A DNA stretch of 64,000 bases from Hydractinia symbiolongicarpus (taxonomy: Eukaryota > Cnidaria > Hydrozoa > Anthoathecata > Hydractiniidae): assembly GCF_029227915.1 (NCBI RefSeq), contig NC_079877.1, forward strand, positions 32,639,851 through 32,703,850, written 5' to 3'. The notes beneath the pieces are model-generated. The model saw only the letters and a list, made by a program, of their open reading frames with translations, ran no database searches and was not told the origin of the DNA. Shown here in pieces: positions 1-11,699 of the stretch; positions within the stretch are counted from its first letter, which is position 1, and every line of letters starts with the position of its first letter. The position numbers and the translations under genes were made by a program.

Positions 1-203
1 TGAGTTTACTCCCTGGGTACTTTCTTTGTATACTTTTGACTATACGGGCCAAGCCCGGGATTTACGGGAAATGGCGGGTTTTCGTTTGCCGGTGATTAAA
101 CTTCTTTTATTCCGTGTCTAATCAAAAATGAAAACAGTTTTGAAAACTACAAGTCTCATGCGTTTTAGTGGTGAAAAAATAATTTAAAAAATCGTTCGGG
201 AAA
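1..203 (+). repeat. Representative L1-type monomer (203 bp)
   Basis: This is a clear example of the commoner monomer type. Diagnostic words are 'tatacttttgac' at 29-40, 'gggccaagcccggg' at 46-59, 'gggaaatggcggg' from about 65, and 'cttcttttattc' in the middle. It ends in the AT-rich segment 'aataatttaaaaaatcg' followed by 'ttcgggaaa'. It carries one GTATAC palindrome (28-33) and one CCCGGG (54-59), so a GTATAC or CCCGGG cutter would cut most monomers. The copy at 6288-6490 is nearly identical, differing for example at 'aaaacag' versus 'aaaacat'. Confidence 0.9.
45..57 (+). other. Short inverted repeat in monomer (representative)
   Basis: CGGGC, a three-base loop CAA and GCCCG form a perfect 5-bp inverted repeat. 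It recurs in most monomers as 'cgggccaagcccg'. A major variant, 'cgggccgagtccg', keeps the pairing except for one G-T pair, which would be a G-U wobble in RNA. Another variant, 'cgggctaagcccg', changes only the loop. The 201-bp variant loses the symmetry. The stem is short and has no demonstrated role; only one representative is annotated. Confidence 0.6.
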
Positions 204-404
204 TGAGTTTACTCCCTGGGTACATTCTTTGTATACTTTTGACTATATGGGCCAGCCAGGATTTAGGGGAAATCGCTGGTTTTCGTTTGCCGGCGATTAA
301 ACCTCTTTCATTAAGTGTCTCATCAAAAATGAAAACATTTTTGAAAACAACAAGTCTCATGCGTTTTAGTGGTGAAAAAATAATTTAAAAAATCGTTCGG
401 AAAA
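204..404 (+). repeat. 201-bp deletion-variant monomer
   Basis: This monomer is 2 bp shorter because 'gggccaagcccgggattt' is replaced by 'gggccagccaggattt'. The change removes the CCCGGG site and disrupts the small inverted repeat found in other monomers. It also has 'tatatgggcc' instead of 'tatacgggcc' and 'ggggaaatcgctgg'. The same variant recurs near 6491, 9532, 10951, 12774, 20068, 21488, 22705, 23515, 24935 and 26557, always marking equivalent places in the larger repeat units. A sister form with 'ccagcccggattt' starts near 1014, 11761 and 13583. It is therefore a good landmark for higher-order structure. Confidence 0.85.
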
Positions 405-810
405 TGAGTTTACTCCCTGGGTACTTTCTTTGTATACTTTTGACTATGCGGACCGAGTCCGGGATTTACGGGAAATCGTGGGTTTTCGTTTGCCGGCGAT
501 TAAACTTCTTTTATTCAGCGTCCCATCAAAAATGAATACATTTTTGAAAACTACAAATCTCATGCGTTTTAGTGGTGAAAACATAATATAAAAAATCGTT
601 CGGAAAATGAGTTTACTCACAGGGTACTTTCTTTGTATACATTCGACGATACGGGCTAAGCCCGGGATTTACGGGAAATCGCGCGTTTTCGTTTGCTGGC
701 GATTAAACCTCTTTCATTAAGCGTCTCATCAAAAATGAAAACATTTTTGAAAACTACAAGACTCATGCGTTTTAGTGGTGAAAAAAAAAATTAAAAAATC
801 GTTTGGGAAA

Positions 811-1013
811 TGAGTTTACTCCCTGGGTACTTTCTTTGTATACATTCGACTACACGGGCCAAGCCCGGGATTTAGGGGAAGTCGCTGGTTTTCGTTTGGC
901 GGCGATTAAACCTCTTTCATTAAGCGTCTCATCAAAAATGAAAACATTTCTGAAAACTACAAGTCTCATGCGTTTTAGTGGTGAAAAAATAATTTAAAAA
1001 ATCGTTCGGGAAA
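811..1013 (+). repeat. Representative L2-type monomer (203 bp)
   Basis: This is an example of the second monomer type. It has 'tatacattcgac' where L1 has 'tatacttttgac', 'tttaggggaagtcgctgg' where L1 has 'tttacgggaaatggcgg', and 'cctctttcattaagcg' where L1 has 'cttcttttattcag'. These differences lie tens of bases apart yet travel together, so they define a lineage rather than random noise. Near-copies start at about 7098, 10139, 11558, 13380, 20675 and 24122. A sister L2 form has 'tcacaggg' near the start and 'ccactttcattaaacg' in the middle, as at 2229-2431. Confidence 0.85.
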
Positions 1014-1131
1014 TGAGTTTACTCCCTGGGTACTTTCTTTGTATACTTTTGACTGTATGGGCCAGCCCGGATTTAGGGGAAATCGCTGGTTTTCTTTTGC
1101 CGGCGATTAAACCTCTTTCATTAAGTGTCTC

Positions 1132-3363
1132 ATCAAAAATGAAAACATTTTTGAAAACTACAAGTCTCATGTGTTTTAGTGGTGAAAAAATAATTTAAAA
1201 AATCGTTCGGAAAATGAGTTTACTTCCTGGGTACTTTCTTTGTATACTTTTGACTATGCGGGCCGAGTCCGGGATTTACGGGAAATCGCGGGTTTTCGTT
1301 TGCCGGCGATTAAACTTCTTTTATTCAGCGTCCCATCAAAAATGAATACATTTTTGAAAACTACAAATCTCATGCGTTTTAGTGGTGAAAACATAATATA
1401 AAAAATCGTTCGGGAAATGAGTTTACTCACAGGGTACTTTCTTTGTATACATTCGACTATACGGGCTAAGCCCGGGATGTACGGGAAATCGCGGGTTTTA
1501 GTTTGCCGGCGATTAAACCTCTTTCATTAAGCGTCTCATCAAAAATGAAAACATTTTTGAAAACTACAAGTCTCATGCGTTTTAGTGGTGAATAAAAAAA
1601 TTAAAAAATCGTTTGGGAAATGAGTTTACTCCCTGGGTACTTTCTTTGTATACATTCGACTACACGGGCCAAGCCCGGGATTTAGGGGAAATCGCTGGTT
1701 TTCGTTTGGCGGCGATTAAACCTCTTTCATTAAGCGTCTCATCAAAAATGAAAACATTTTTGAAAACTGCAAGTCTCATGCGTTTTAGCGGTGAGAAAAT
1801 AATTTAAAAAATCGTTCGGAAAATGAGTTTACTCCCTGGGTACTTTCTTTGTATACTTTTGACTATACGGGCCGAGTCCGGGATTTACGGAAAATCGCGG
1901 GTTTTCGTTTGCCGGCGATTAAACTTCTTTTATTCAGCGTCCCATCAAAAAGGAAAAATTTTTGAAAACTACAAGTCTCATGCGTTTTAGCGGTGAAAAA
2001 ATAATATAAAAAATCGTTCGGGAAATGAGTTTACTCCCTGGGTACTTTCTTTGTATACTTTTGACTATACGGGCCAAGCCCGGGATTTAAGGGAAATGGC
2101 GGGTTTTCGTTTGCCGGTGATTAAACTTCTTTTATTCAGTGTCTAATCAAAAATGAAAACATTTTTAAAAACTACAAGTGTCATGCGTTTTAGTGGTGAA
2201 AAGATAATTTAAAAAATCGTTTTGGAAATGAGTTTACTCACAGGGTACTTTCTTTGTATACATTCGACTATACGGGCCAAGCCCGGGATTCACGGGAAAT
2301 CGCGGGTTTTTGTTTGCCGGCGATTAATCCACTTTCATTAAACGTCTCATCAAAAATGAAAACATTTCTGAAAACTACAAGTCTCATGCGTTTTAGAGGT
2401 GAAAAAATAATTTAAAAAATCGTTCGGGAAATGAGTTTACTCCCTGGGTACTTTCTTTGTATACTTTTGACTATACGGGCCGAGTCCGGGATTTGCGGGA
2501 AGTCGCGGGTTTTCGTTTGCCGGCGATTAAACTTCTTTTATTCAGCGTCTCATCAAAAATGAAAACATTTTTAAAAACTACAAGTCTCATGGGCTTTAGT
2601 GGTGAAATAATAATTTAAAAAATCGTTCGGGAAATGAGTTTACACCCCGGGTACATTCTTTGTATACTTTTGACTATACAGGCCAAGCCCAGGATTTACG
2701 GGAAATGGCGGGTTTTCGTTTGCCGGTGATTAAACTTCTTTTATTCAGCGTCTCATCAAAAATGAAAACATTTTTAAAAACTACAAGTGTCATGCGTTTT
2801 AGTGGTGAAAAGATAATTTAAAAAATCGTTTTGGAAATGAGTTTTCTGACAGGATATTTTCTTTGTATACTTTTGACTATACGGGCCGAGTCCGGGATTT
2901 GCGGGAAGTCGCGGGTTTTCGTTTGCCGGCGATTAAACTTCTTTTATTCAGCGTCTCATCAAAAATGAAAACATTTTTAAAAACTACAAGTCTCATGGGC
3001 TTTAGTGGTAAAATAATAATTTAAAAAATCGTTCGGGAAATGAGTTTACACCCCGGGTACATTCTTTGTATACTTTTGACTATACGGGCCAAGCCCGGGA
3101 TTTACGGGAAATGGCGGGTTTTCGTTTGCCGGTGATTAAACTTCTTTTATTCAGCGTCTCATCAAAAATGAAAACATTTTTAAAAACTACAAGTCTCATG
3201 GGCTTTAGTGGTAAAATAATAATTTAAAAAATCGTTCGGGAAATGAGTTTACTTCCTGGGTACTTTCTTTGTATACTTTTGACTATACGGGCCAAGCCCG
3301 GGATTTACGGGAAATGGCGGGTTTTCGTTTGCCGGTGATTAAACTTTCTTTATTCACTGTGTA
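1132..3363 (+). repeat. 11-monomer higher-order unit (2232 bp), copy 1
   Basis: Eleven monomers (starts 1215 to 3244, with next-unit start 3447) form a unit of 2232 bp that is repeated immediately downstream. Identity begins at the 'atcaaaaatgaaaac' stretch near 1132, since flanks upstream differ ('gtctc' versus 'gtgta'), and runs to about 3401. Rare shared markers include 'gggatgtacggg', the 1-bp-short 'aaaaaggaaaaattt' monomer and 'acaggatattttc'. Confidence 0.9.
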
Positions 3364-5595
3364 ATCAAAAATGAAAACATTTTTGAAAACTACAAGTCTC
3401 ATGTGTTTTAGTGGTGAAAAAATAATTTAAAAAATCGTTCGGAAAATGAGTTTACTTCCTGGGTACTTTCTTTGTATACTTTTGACTATGCGGGCCGAGT
3501 CCGGGATTTACGGGAAATCGCGGGTTTTCGTTTGCCGGCGATTAAACTTCTTTTATTCAGCGTCCCATCAAAAATGAATACATTTTTGAAAACTACAAAT
3601 CTCATGCGTTTTAGTGGTGAAAACATAATATAAAAAATCGTTCGGGAAATGAGTTTACTCACAGGGTACTTTCTTTGTATACATTCGACTATACGGGCTA
3701 AGCCCGGGATGTACGGGAAATCGCGGGTTTTAGTTTGCCGGCGATTAAACCTCTTTCATTAAGCGTCTCATCAAAAATGAAAACATTTTTGAAAACTACA
3801 AGTCTCATGCGTTTTAGTGGTGAATAAAAAAATTAAAAAATCGTTTGGGAAATGAGTTTACTCCCTGGGTACTTTCTTTGTATACATTCGACTACACGGG
3901 CCAAGCCCGGGATTTAGGGGAAATCGCTGGTTTTCGTTTGGCGGCGATTAAACCTCTTTCATTAAGCGTCTCATCAAAAATGAAAACATTTTTGAAAACT
4001 GCAAGTCTCATGCGTTTTAGCGGTGAGAAAATAATTTAAAAAATCGTTCGGAAAATGAGTTTACTCCCTGGGTACTTTCTTTGTATACTTTTGACTATAC
4101 GGGCCGAGTCCGGGATTTACGGAAAATCGCGGGTTTTCGTTTGCCGGCGATTAAACTTCTTTTATTCAGCGTCCCATCAAAAAGGAAAAATTTTTGAAAA
4201 CTACAAGTCTCATGCGTTTTAGCGGTGAAAAAATAATATAAAAAATCGTTCGGGAAATGAGTTTACTCCCTGGGTACTTTCTTTGTATACTTTTGACTAT
4301 ACGGGCCAAGCCCGGGATTTAAGGGAAATGGCGGGTTTTCGTTTGCCGGTGATTAAACTTCTTTTATTCAGTGTCTAATCAAAAATGAAAACATTTTTAA
4401 AAACTACAAGTGTCATGCGTTTTAGTGGTGAAAAGATAATTTAAAAAATCGTTTTGGAAATGAGTTTACTCACAGGGTACTTTCTTTGTATACATTCGAC
4501 TATACGGGCCAAGCCCGGGATTCACGGGAAATCGCGGGTTTTTGTTTGCCGGCGATTAATCCACTTTCATTAAACGTCTCATCAAAAATGAAAACATTTC
4601 TGAAAACTACAAGTCTCATGCGTTTTAGAGGTGAAAAAATAATTTAAAAAATCGTTCGGGAAATGAGTTTACTCCCTGGGTACTTTCTTTGTATACTTTT
4701 GACTATACGGGCCGAGTCCGGGATTTGCGGGAAGTCGCGGGTTTTCGTTTGCCGGCGATTAAACTTCTTTTATTCAGCGTCTCATCAAAAATGAAAACAT
4801 TTTTAAAAACTACAAGTCTCATGGGCTTTAGTGGTGAAATAATAATTTAAAAAATCGTTCGGGAAATGAGTTTACACCCCGGGTACATTCTTTGTATACT
4901 TTTGACTATACAGGCCAAGCCCAGGATTTACGGGAAATGGCGGGTTTTCGTTTGCCGGTGATTAAACTTCTTTTATTCAGCGTCTCATCAAAAATGAAAA
5001 CATTTTTAAAAACTACAAGTGTCATGCGTTTTAGTGGTGAAAAGATAATTTAAAAAATCGTTTTGGAAATGAGTTTTCTGACAGGATATTTTCTTTGTAT
5101 ACTTTTGACTATACGGGCCGAGTCCGGGATTTGCGGGAAGTCGCGGGTTTTCGTTTGCCGGCGATTAAACTTCTTTTATTCAGCGTCTCATCAAAAATGA
5201 AAACATTTTTAAAAACTACAAGTCTCATGGGCTTTAGTGGTAAAATAATAATTTAAAAAATCGTTCGGGAAATGAGTTTACACCCCGGGTACATTCTTTG
5301 TATACTTTTGACTATACGGGCCAAGCCCGGGATTTACGGGAAATGGCGGGTTTTCGTTTGCCGGTGATTAAACTTCTTTTATTCAGCGTCTCATCAAAAA
5401 TGAAAACATTTTTAAAAACTACAAGTCTCATGGGCTTTAGTGGTAAAATAATAATTTAAAAAATCGTTCGGGAAATGAGTTTACTTCCTGGGTACTTTCT
5501 TTGTATACTTTTGACTATACGGGCCAAGCCCGGGATTTACGGGAAATGGCGGGTTTTCGTTTGCCGGTGATTAAACTTTCTTTATTCACTGTGTA
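3364..5595 (+). repeat. 11-monomer higher-order unit (2232 bp), copy 2
   Basis: This tandem copy of the preceding 2232-bp unit shows no difference in the stretches I compared line by line. Identity ends near 5633, where copy 1 reads 'catgtgtttt' and copy 2 reads 'catgcgtttt'. Near-perfect identity over 2.2 kb, set against several-percent divergence between neighbouring monomers, indicates a recent segmental duplication or unequal exchange. Confidence 0.9.
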
Positions 5596-5678
5596 ATCAA
5601 AAATGAAAACATTTTTGAAAACTACAAGTCTCATGCGTTTTAGTGGTGAAAAAATAATTTAAAAAATCGTTCGGGAAA

Positions 5679-6084
5679 TGAGTTTACTCCCTGGGTACTT
5701 TTTTTGTATACTTTTGACTATACGGGCCGAGTCCGGGATTTGCGGGAAGTCGCGGGATTTCGTTTGCCGGCGATTAAACTTCTTTTATTCATCGTCTCAT
5801 CAAAAATGAAAACATTTTTAAAAACTACAAGTCTCATGTGCTTTAGTGGTGAAATAATAATTTAAAAAATCGTTTGAGAAATGGGTTTACTCCCTGGGTA
5901 CTTTCTTTGTATACTTTTGACTATACGGGCCAAGCCCGGGATTTACGGGAAATGGCGGGTTTTCGTTTGCCGGCGATTAAACTTCTTTTATTCAGTGTCT
6001 CATCAAAAATGAAAACATTTTTGAAAACTACAAGTCTCATGCGTTTTAGTGGTGAAAAAATAATTTAAAAAATCGTTCGGGAAA
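5679..6084 (+). repeat. 2-monomer unit (406 bp), copy 1
   Basis: A dimer is made of a monomer with 'gtactttttttgtatac' and 'gcgggatttcg', followed by one starting with the unusual 'tttgagaaatggg'. It is repeated in the next 406 bp. The second monomer has 'ccggcgatt' and 'cagtgtctcatc' here, but 'ccggtgatt' and 'ccgtgtctaatc' in the next copy, so the exchange point lies inside it. Confidence 0.8.
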
Positions 6085-6490
6085 TGAGTTTACTCCCTGG
6101 GTACTTTTTTTGTATACTTTTGACTATACGGGCCGAGTCCGGGATTTGCGGGAAGTCGCGGGATTTCGTTTGCCGGCGATTAAACTTCTTTTATTCATCG
6201 TCTCATCAAAAATGAAAACATTTTTAAAAACTACAAGTCTCATGTGCTTTAGTGGTGAAATAATAATTTAAAAAATCGTTTGAGAAATGGGTTTACTCCC
6301 TGGGTACTTTCTTTGTATACTTTTGACTATACGGGCCAAGCCCGGGATTTACGGGAAATGGCGGGTTTTCGTTTGCCGGTGATTAAACTTCTTTTATTCC
6401 GTGTCTAATCAAAAATGAAAACATTTTTGAAAACTACAAGTCTCATGCGTTTTAGTGGTGAAAAAATAATTTAAAAAATCGTTCGGGAAA
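6085..6490 (+). repeat. 2-monomer unit (406 bp), copy 2
   Basis: This is the second copy of the preceding dimer. From about 6288 the sequence also matches the start of the window (offset 6287) for about 950 bp, so the dimer marks a junction between two larger blocks. Confidence 0.8.
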
Positions 6491-8861
6491 TGAGTTTACT
6501 CCCTGGGTACATTCTTTGTATACTTTTGACTATATGGGCCAGCCAGGATTTAGGGGAAATCGCTGGTTTTCGTTTGCCGGCGATTAAACCTCTTTCATTA
6601 AGTGTCTCATCAAAAATGAAAACATTTTTGAAAACTACAAGTCTCATGCGTTTTAGTGGTGAAAAAATAATTTAAAAAATCGTTCGGAAAATGAGTTTAC
6701 TCCCTGGGTACTTTCTTTGTATACTTTTGACTATGCGGGCCGAGTCCGGGATTTACGGGAAATCGTGGGTTTTCGTTTGCCGGCGATTAAACTTCTTTTA
6801 TTCAGCGTCCCATCAAAAATGAATACATTTTTGAAAACTACAAATCTCATGCGTTTTAGTGGTGAAAACATAATATAAAAAATCGTTCGGAAAATGAGTT
6901 TACTCACAGGGTACTTTCTTTGTATACATTCGACGATACGGGCTAAGCCCGGGATTTACGGGAAATCGCGGGTTTTCGTTTGCTGGCGATTAAACCTCTT
7001 TCATTAAGCGTCTCATCAAAAATGAAAACATTTTTGAAAACTACAAGACTCATGCGTTTTAGTGGTGAAAAAAAAAATTAAAAAATCGTTTGGGAAATGA
7101 GTTTACTCCCTGGGTACTTTCTTTGTATACATTCGACTACACGGGCCAAGCCCGGGATTTAGGGGAAGTCGCTGGTTTTCGTTTGGCGGCGATTAAACCT
7201 CTTTCATTAAGCGTCTCATCAAAAATGAAAACATTTCTGAAAACTAAAAGTCTCATAGGCTTTAGTGGTAAAATAATAATTTAAAAAATCGTTCGGAAAA
7301 TGAGTTTACACCCCGGGTACACTCTTTGTATACTTTTGACTATACGGGCCAAGCCCGGGATTTACGGGAAATGGCGGGTTTTCGTTTGCCGGCGATTAAA
7401 CTTCTTTTATTCAGTGTCTCATCAAAAATGAAAACATTTTTGAAAACTACAAGTCTCATGCGTTTTAGTGGTGAAAAAATAATTTAAAAAATCGTTCGGG
7501 AAATGAGTTTACTCCCTGGGTACTTTTTTTGTATACTTTTGACTATACGGGCCGAGTCCGGGATTTGCGGGAAGTCGCGGGATTTCGTTTGCCGGCGATT
7601 AAACTTCTTTTATTCATCGTCTCATCAAAAATGAAAACATTTTTAAAAACTACAAGTCTCATGCGTTTTAGCGGTGAAAAAATAATATAAAAAATCGTTC
7701 GGGAAATGAGTTTACTCCCTGGGTACTTTCTTTGTATACTTTTGACTATACGGGCCAAGCCCGGGATTTAAGGGAAATGGCGGGTTTTCGTTTGCCGGTG
7801 ATTAAACTTCTTTTATTCAGTGTCTAATCAAAAATGAAAACATTTTTAAAAACTACAAGTGTCATGCGTTTTAGTGGTGAAAAGATAATTTAAAAAATCG
7901 TTTTGGAAATGAGTTTACTCACAGGGTACTTTCTTTGTATACATTCGACTATACGGGCCAAGCCCGGGATTCACGGGAAATCGCGGGTTTTTGTTTGCCG
8001 GCGATTAATCCACTTTCATTAAACGTCTCATCAAAAATGAAAACATTTCTGAAAACTACAAGTCTCATGCGTTTTAGAGGTGAAAAAATAATTTAAAAAA
8101 TCGTTCGGGAAATGAGTTTACTCCCTGGGTACTTTCTTTGTATACTTTTGACTATACGGGCCGAGTCCGGGATTTGCGGGAAGTCGCGGGTTTTCGTTTG
8201 CCGGCGATTAAACTTCTTTTATTCAGCGTCTCATCAAAAATGAAAACATTTTTAAAAACTACAAGTCTCATGGGCTTTAGTGGTGAAATAATAATTTAAA
8301 AAATCGTTCGGGAAATGAGTTTACACCCCGGGTACATTCTTTGTATACTTTTGACTATACAGGCCAAGCCCAGGATTTACGGGAAATGGCGGGTTTTCGT
8401 TTGCCGGTGATTAAACTTCTTTTATTCAGCGTCTCATCAAAAATGAAAACATTTTTAAAAACTACAAGTGTCATGCGTTTTAGTGGTGAAAAGATAATTT
8501 AAAAAATCGTTTTGGAAATGAGTTTTCTGACAGGGTATTTTCTTTGTATACTTTTGACTATACGGGCCGAGTCCGGGATTTACGGGAAATGGCGGGTTTT
8601 CGTTTGCCGGTGATTAAACTTTCTTTATTCACTGTGTAATCAAAAATGAAAACATTTTTGAAAACTACAAGTCTCATGCGTTTTAGTGGTGAAAAGATAA
8701 TTAAAAATCGTTTTGGAAATGAGTTTACTCACAGGGTACTTTCTTTGTACACTTTTGACTATACGGGCCGAGTCCGGGATTTACGGGAAGTCGCGGGTTT
8801 TCGTTTGCCGGCGATTAAACTTCTTTTATTCAGCGTCTCATCAAAAATGAAAACATTTTTA
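6491..8861 (+). repeat. Mosaic block of monomers copied from several units
   Basis: No single unit explains this stretch. Positions 6491-7242 follow 204-955 (offset 6287). After a switch at 'aaaactaaaagtctcatagg' near 7244, positions 7265-7650 match 8887-9270 (offset 1622). From about 7662 the sequence follows 1981-2900 (offset about 5681). Near 8580 it switches again to monomers ending in 'gaaaagataattaaaaatcg', with 'tttgtacac' replacing 'tttgtatac'. All of it is satellite. Confidence 0.75.
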
Positions 8862-10280
8862 AAAACTAAAAGTCTCATAGGCTTTAGTGGTAAAATAATA
8901 ATTTAAAAAATCGTTCGGAAAATGAGTTTACACCCCGGGTACACTCTTTGTATACTTTTGACTATACGGGCCAAGCCCGGGATTTACGGGAAATGGCGGG
9001 TTTTCGTTTGCCGGCGATTAAACTTCTTTTATTCAGTGTCTCATCAAAAATGAAAACATTTTTGAAAACTACAAGTCTCATGCGTTTTAGTGGTGAAAAA
9101 ATAATTTAAAAAATCGTTCGGGAAATGAGTTTACTCCCTGGGTACTTTTTTTGTATACTTTTGACTATACGGGCCGAGTCCGGGATTTGCGGGAAGTCGC
9201 GGGATTTCGTTTGCCGGCGATTAAACTTCTTTTATTCATCGTCTCATCAAAAATGAAAACATTTTTAAAAACTACAAGTCTCATGTGCTTTAGTGGTGAA
9301 ATAATAATTTAAAAAATCGTTTGAGAAATGGGTTTACTCCCTGGGTACTTTCTTTGTATACTTTTGACTATACGGGCCAAGCCCGGGATTTACGGGAAAT
9401 GGCGGGTTTTCGTTTGCCGGTGATTAAACTTCTTTTATTCCGTGTCTAATCAAAAATGAAAACATTTTTGAAAACTACAAGTCTCATGCGTTTTAGTGGT
9501 GAAAAAATAATTTAAAAAATCGTTCGGGAAATGAGTTTACTCCCTGGGTACATTCTTTGTATACTTTTGACTATATGGGCCAGCCAGGATTTAGGGGAAA
9601 TCGCTGGTTTTCGTTTGCCGGCGATTAAACCTCTTTCATTAAGTGTCTCATCAAAAATGAAAACATTTTTGAAAACTACAAGTCTCATGCGTTTTAGTGG
9701 TGAAAAAATAATTTAAAAAATCGTTCGGAAAATGAGTTTACTCCCTGGGTACTTTCTTTGTATACTTTTGACTATGCGGGCCGAGTCCGGGATTTACGGG
9801 AAATCGTGGGTTTTCGTTTGCCGGCGATTAAACTTCTTTTATTCAGCGTCCCATCAAAAATGAATACATTTTTGAAAACTACAAATCTCATGCGTTTTAG
9901 TGGTGAAAACATAATATAAAAAATCGTTCGGAAAATGAGTTTACTCACAGGGTACTTTCTTTGTATACATTCGACGATACGGGCTAAGCCCGGGATTTAC
10001 GGGAAATCGCGGGTTTTCGTTTGCTGGCGATTAAACCTCTTTCATTAAGCGTCTCATCAAAAATGAAAACATTTTTGAAAACTACAAGACTCATGCGTTT
10101 TAGTGGTGAAAAAAAAAATTAAAAAATCGTTTGGGAAATGAGTTTACTCCCTGGGTACTTTCTTTGTATACATTCGACTACACGGGCCAAGCCCGGGATT
10201 TAGGGGAAGTCGCTGGTTTTCGTTTGGCGGCGATTAAACCTCTTTCATTAAGCGTCTCATCAAAAATGAAAACATTTCTG
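8862..10280 (+). repeat. 7-monomer higher-order unit (1419 bp), copy 1
   Basis: Seven monomers (six of 203 bp and one of 201 bp) form a 1419-bp unit repeated immediately after. Markers are 'aaaactaaaagtctcatagg', 'gggtacactctttg', the 'tttgagaaatggg' monomer, the 201-bp variant at 9532 and the long A run near 10109. Confidence 0.85.
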
Positions 10281-11699
10281 AAAACTAAAAGTCTCATAGG
10301 CTTTAGTGGTAAAATAATAATTTAAAAAATCGTTCGGAAAATGAGTTTACACCCCGGGTACACTCTTTGTATACTTTTGACTATACGGGCCAAGCCCGGG
10401 ATTTACGGGAAATGGCGGGTTTTCGTTTGCCGGCGATTAAACTTCTTTTATTCAGTGTCTCATCAAAAATGAAAACATTTTTGAAAACTACAAGTCTCAT
10501 GCGTTTTAGTGGTGAAAAAATAATTTAAAAAATCGTTCGGGAAATGAGTTTACTCCCTGGGTACTTTTTTTGTATACTTTTGACTATACGGGCCGAGTCC
10601 GGGATTTGCGGGAAGTCGCGGGATTTCGTTTGCCGGCGATTAAACTTCTTTTATTCATCGTCTCATCAAAAATGAAAACATTTTTAAAAACTACAAGTCT
10701 CATGTGCTTTAGTGGTGAAATAATAATTTAAAAAATCGTTTGAGAAATGGGTTTACTCCCTGGGTACTTTCTTTGTATACTTTTGACTATACGGGCCAAG
10801 CCCGGGATTTACGGGAAATGGCGGGTTTTCGTTTGCCGGTGATTAAACTTCTTTTATTCCGTGTCTAATCAAAAATGAAAACATTTTTGAAAACTACAAG
10901 TCTCATGCGTTTTAGTGGTGAAAAAATAATTTAAAAAATCGTTCGGGAAATGAGTTTACTCCCTGGGTACATTCTTTGTATACTTTTGACTATATGGGCC
11001 AGCCAGGATTTAGGGGAAATCGCTGGTTTTCGTTTGCCGGCGATTAAACCTCTTTCATTAAGTGTCTCATCAAAAATGAAAACATTTTTGAAAACTACAA
11101 GTCTCATGCGTTTTAGTGGTGAAAAAATAATTTAAAAAATCGTTCGGAAAATGAGTTTACTCCCTGGGTACTTTCTTTGTATACTTTTGACTATGCGGGC
11201 CGAGTCCGGGATTTACGGGAAATCGTGGGTTTTCGTTTGCCGGCGATTAAACTTCTTTTATTCAGCGTCCCATCAAAAATGAATACATTTTTGAAAACTA
11301 CAAATCTCATGCGTTTTAGTGGTGAAAACATAATATAAAAAATCGTTCGGAAAATGAGTTTACTCACAGGGTACTTTCTTTGTATACATTCGACGATACG
11401 GGCTAAGCCCGGGATTTACGGGAAATCGCGGGTTTTCGTTTGCTGGCGATTAAACCTCTTTCATTAAGCGTCTCATCAAAAATGAAAACATTTTTGAAAA
11501 CTACAAGACTCATGCGTTTTAGTGGTGAAAAAAAAAATTAAAAAATCGTTTGGGAAATGAGTTTACTCCCTGGGTACTTTCTTTGTATACATTCGACTAC
11601 ACGGGCCAAGCCCGGGATTTAGGGGAAGTCGCTGGTTTTCGTTTGGCGGCGATTAAACCTCTTTCATTAAGCGTCTCATCAAAAATGAAAACATTTCTG
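10281..11699 (+). repeat. 7-monomer higher-order unit (1419 bp), copy 2
   Basis: This is a tandem copy of the preceding unit at offset 1419. It ends where 'gaaaactaaaag' of the first copy is replaced by 'gaaaactacaag' near 11705. Beyond that point the sequence follows about 958-1300 of the window (offset 10747). Confidence 0.85.

Noticed and set aside
29-44. TATA-like 'gtatacttttgactata' as a promoter
   Set aside because: It is simply part of each monomer and occurs hundreds of times. Without transcript data there is no reason to call it a promoter.
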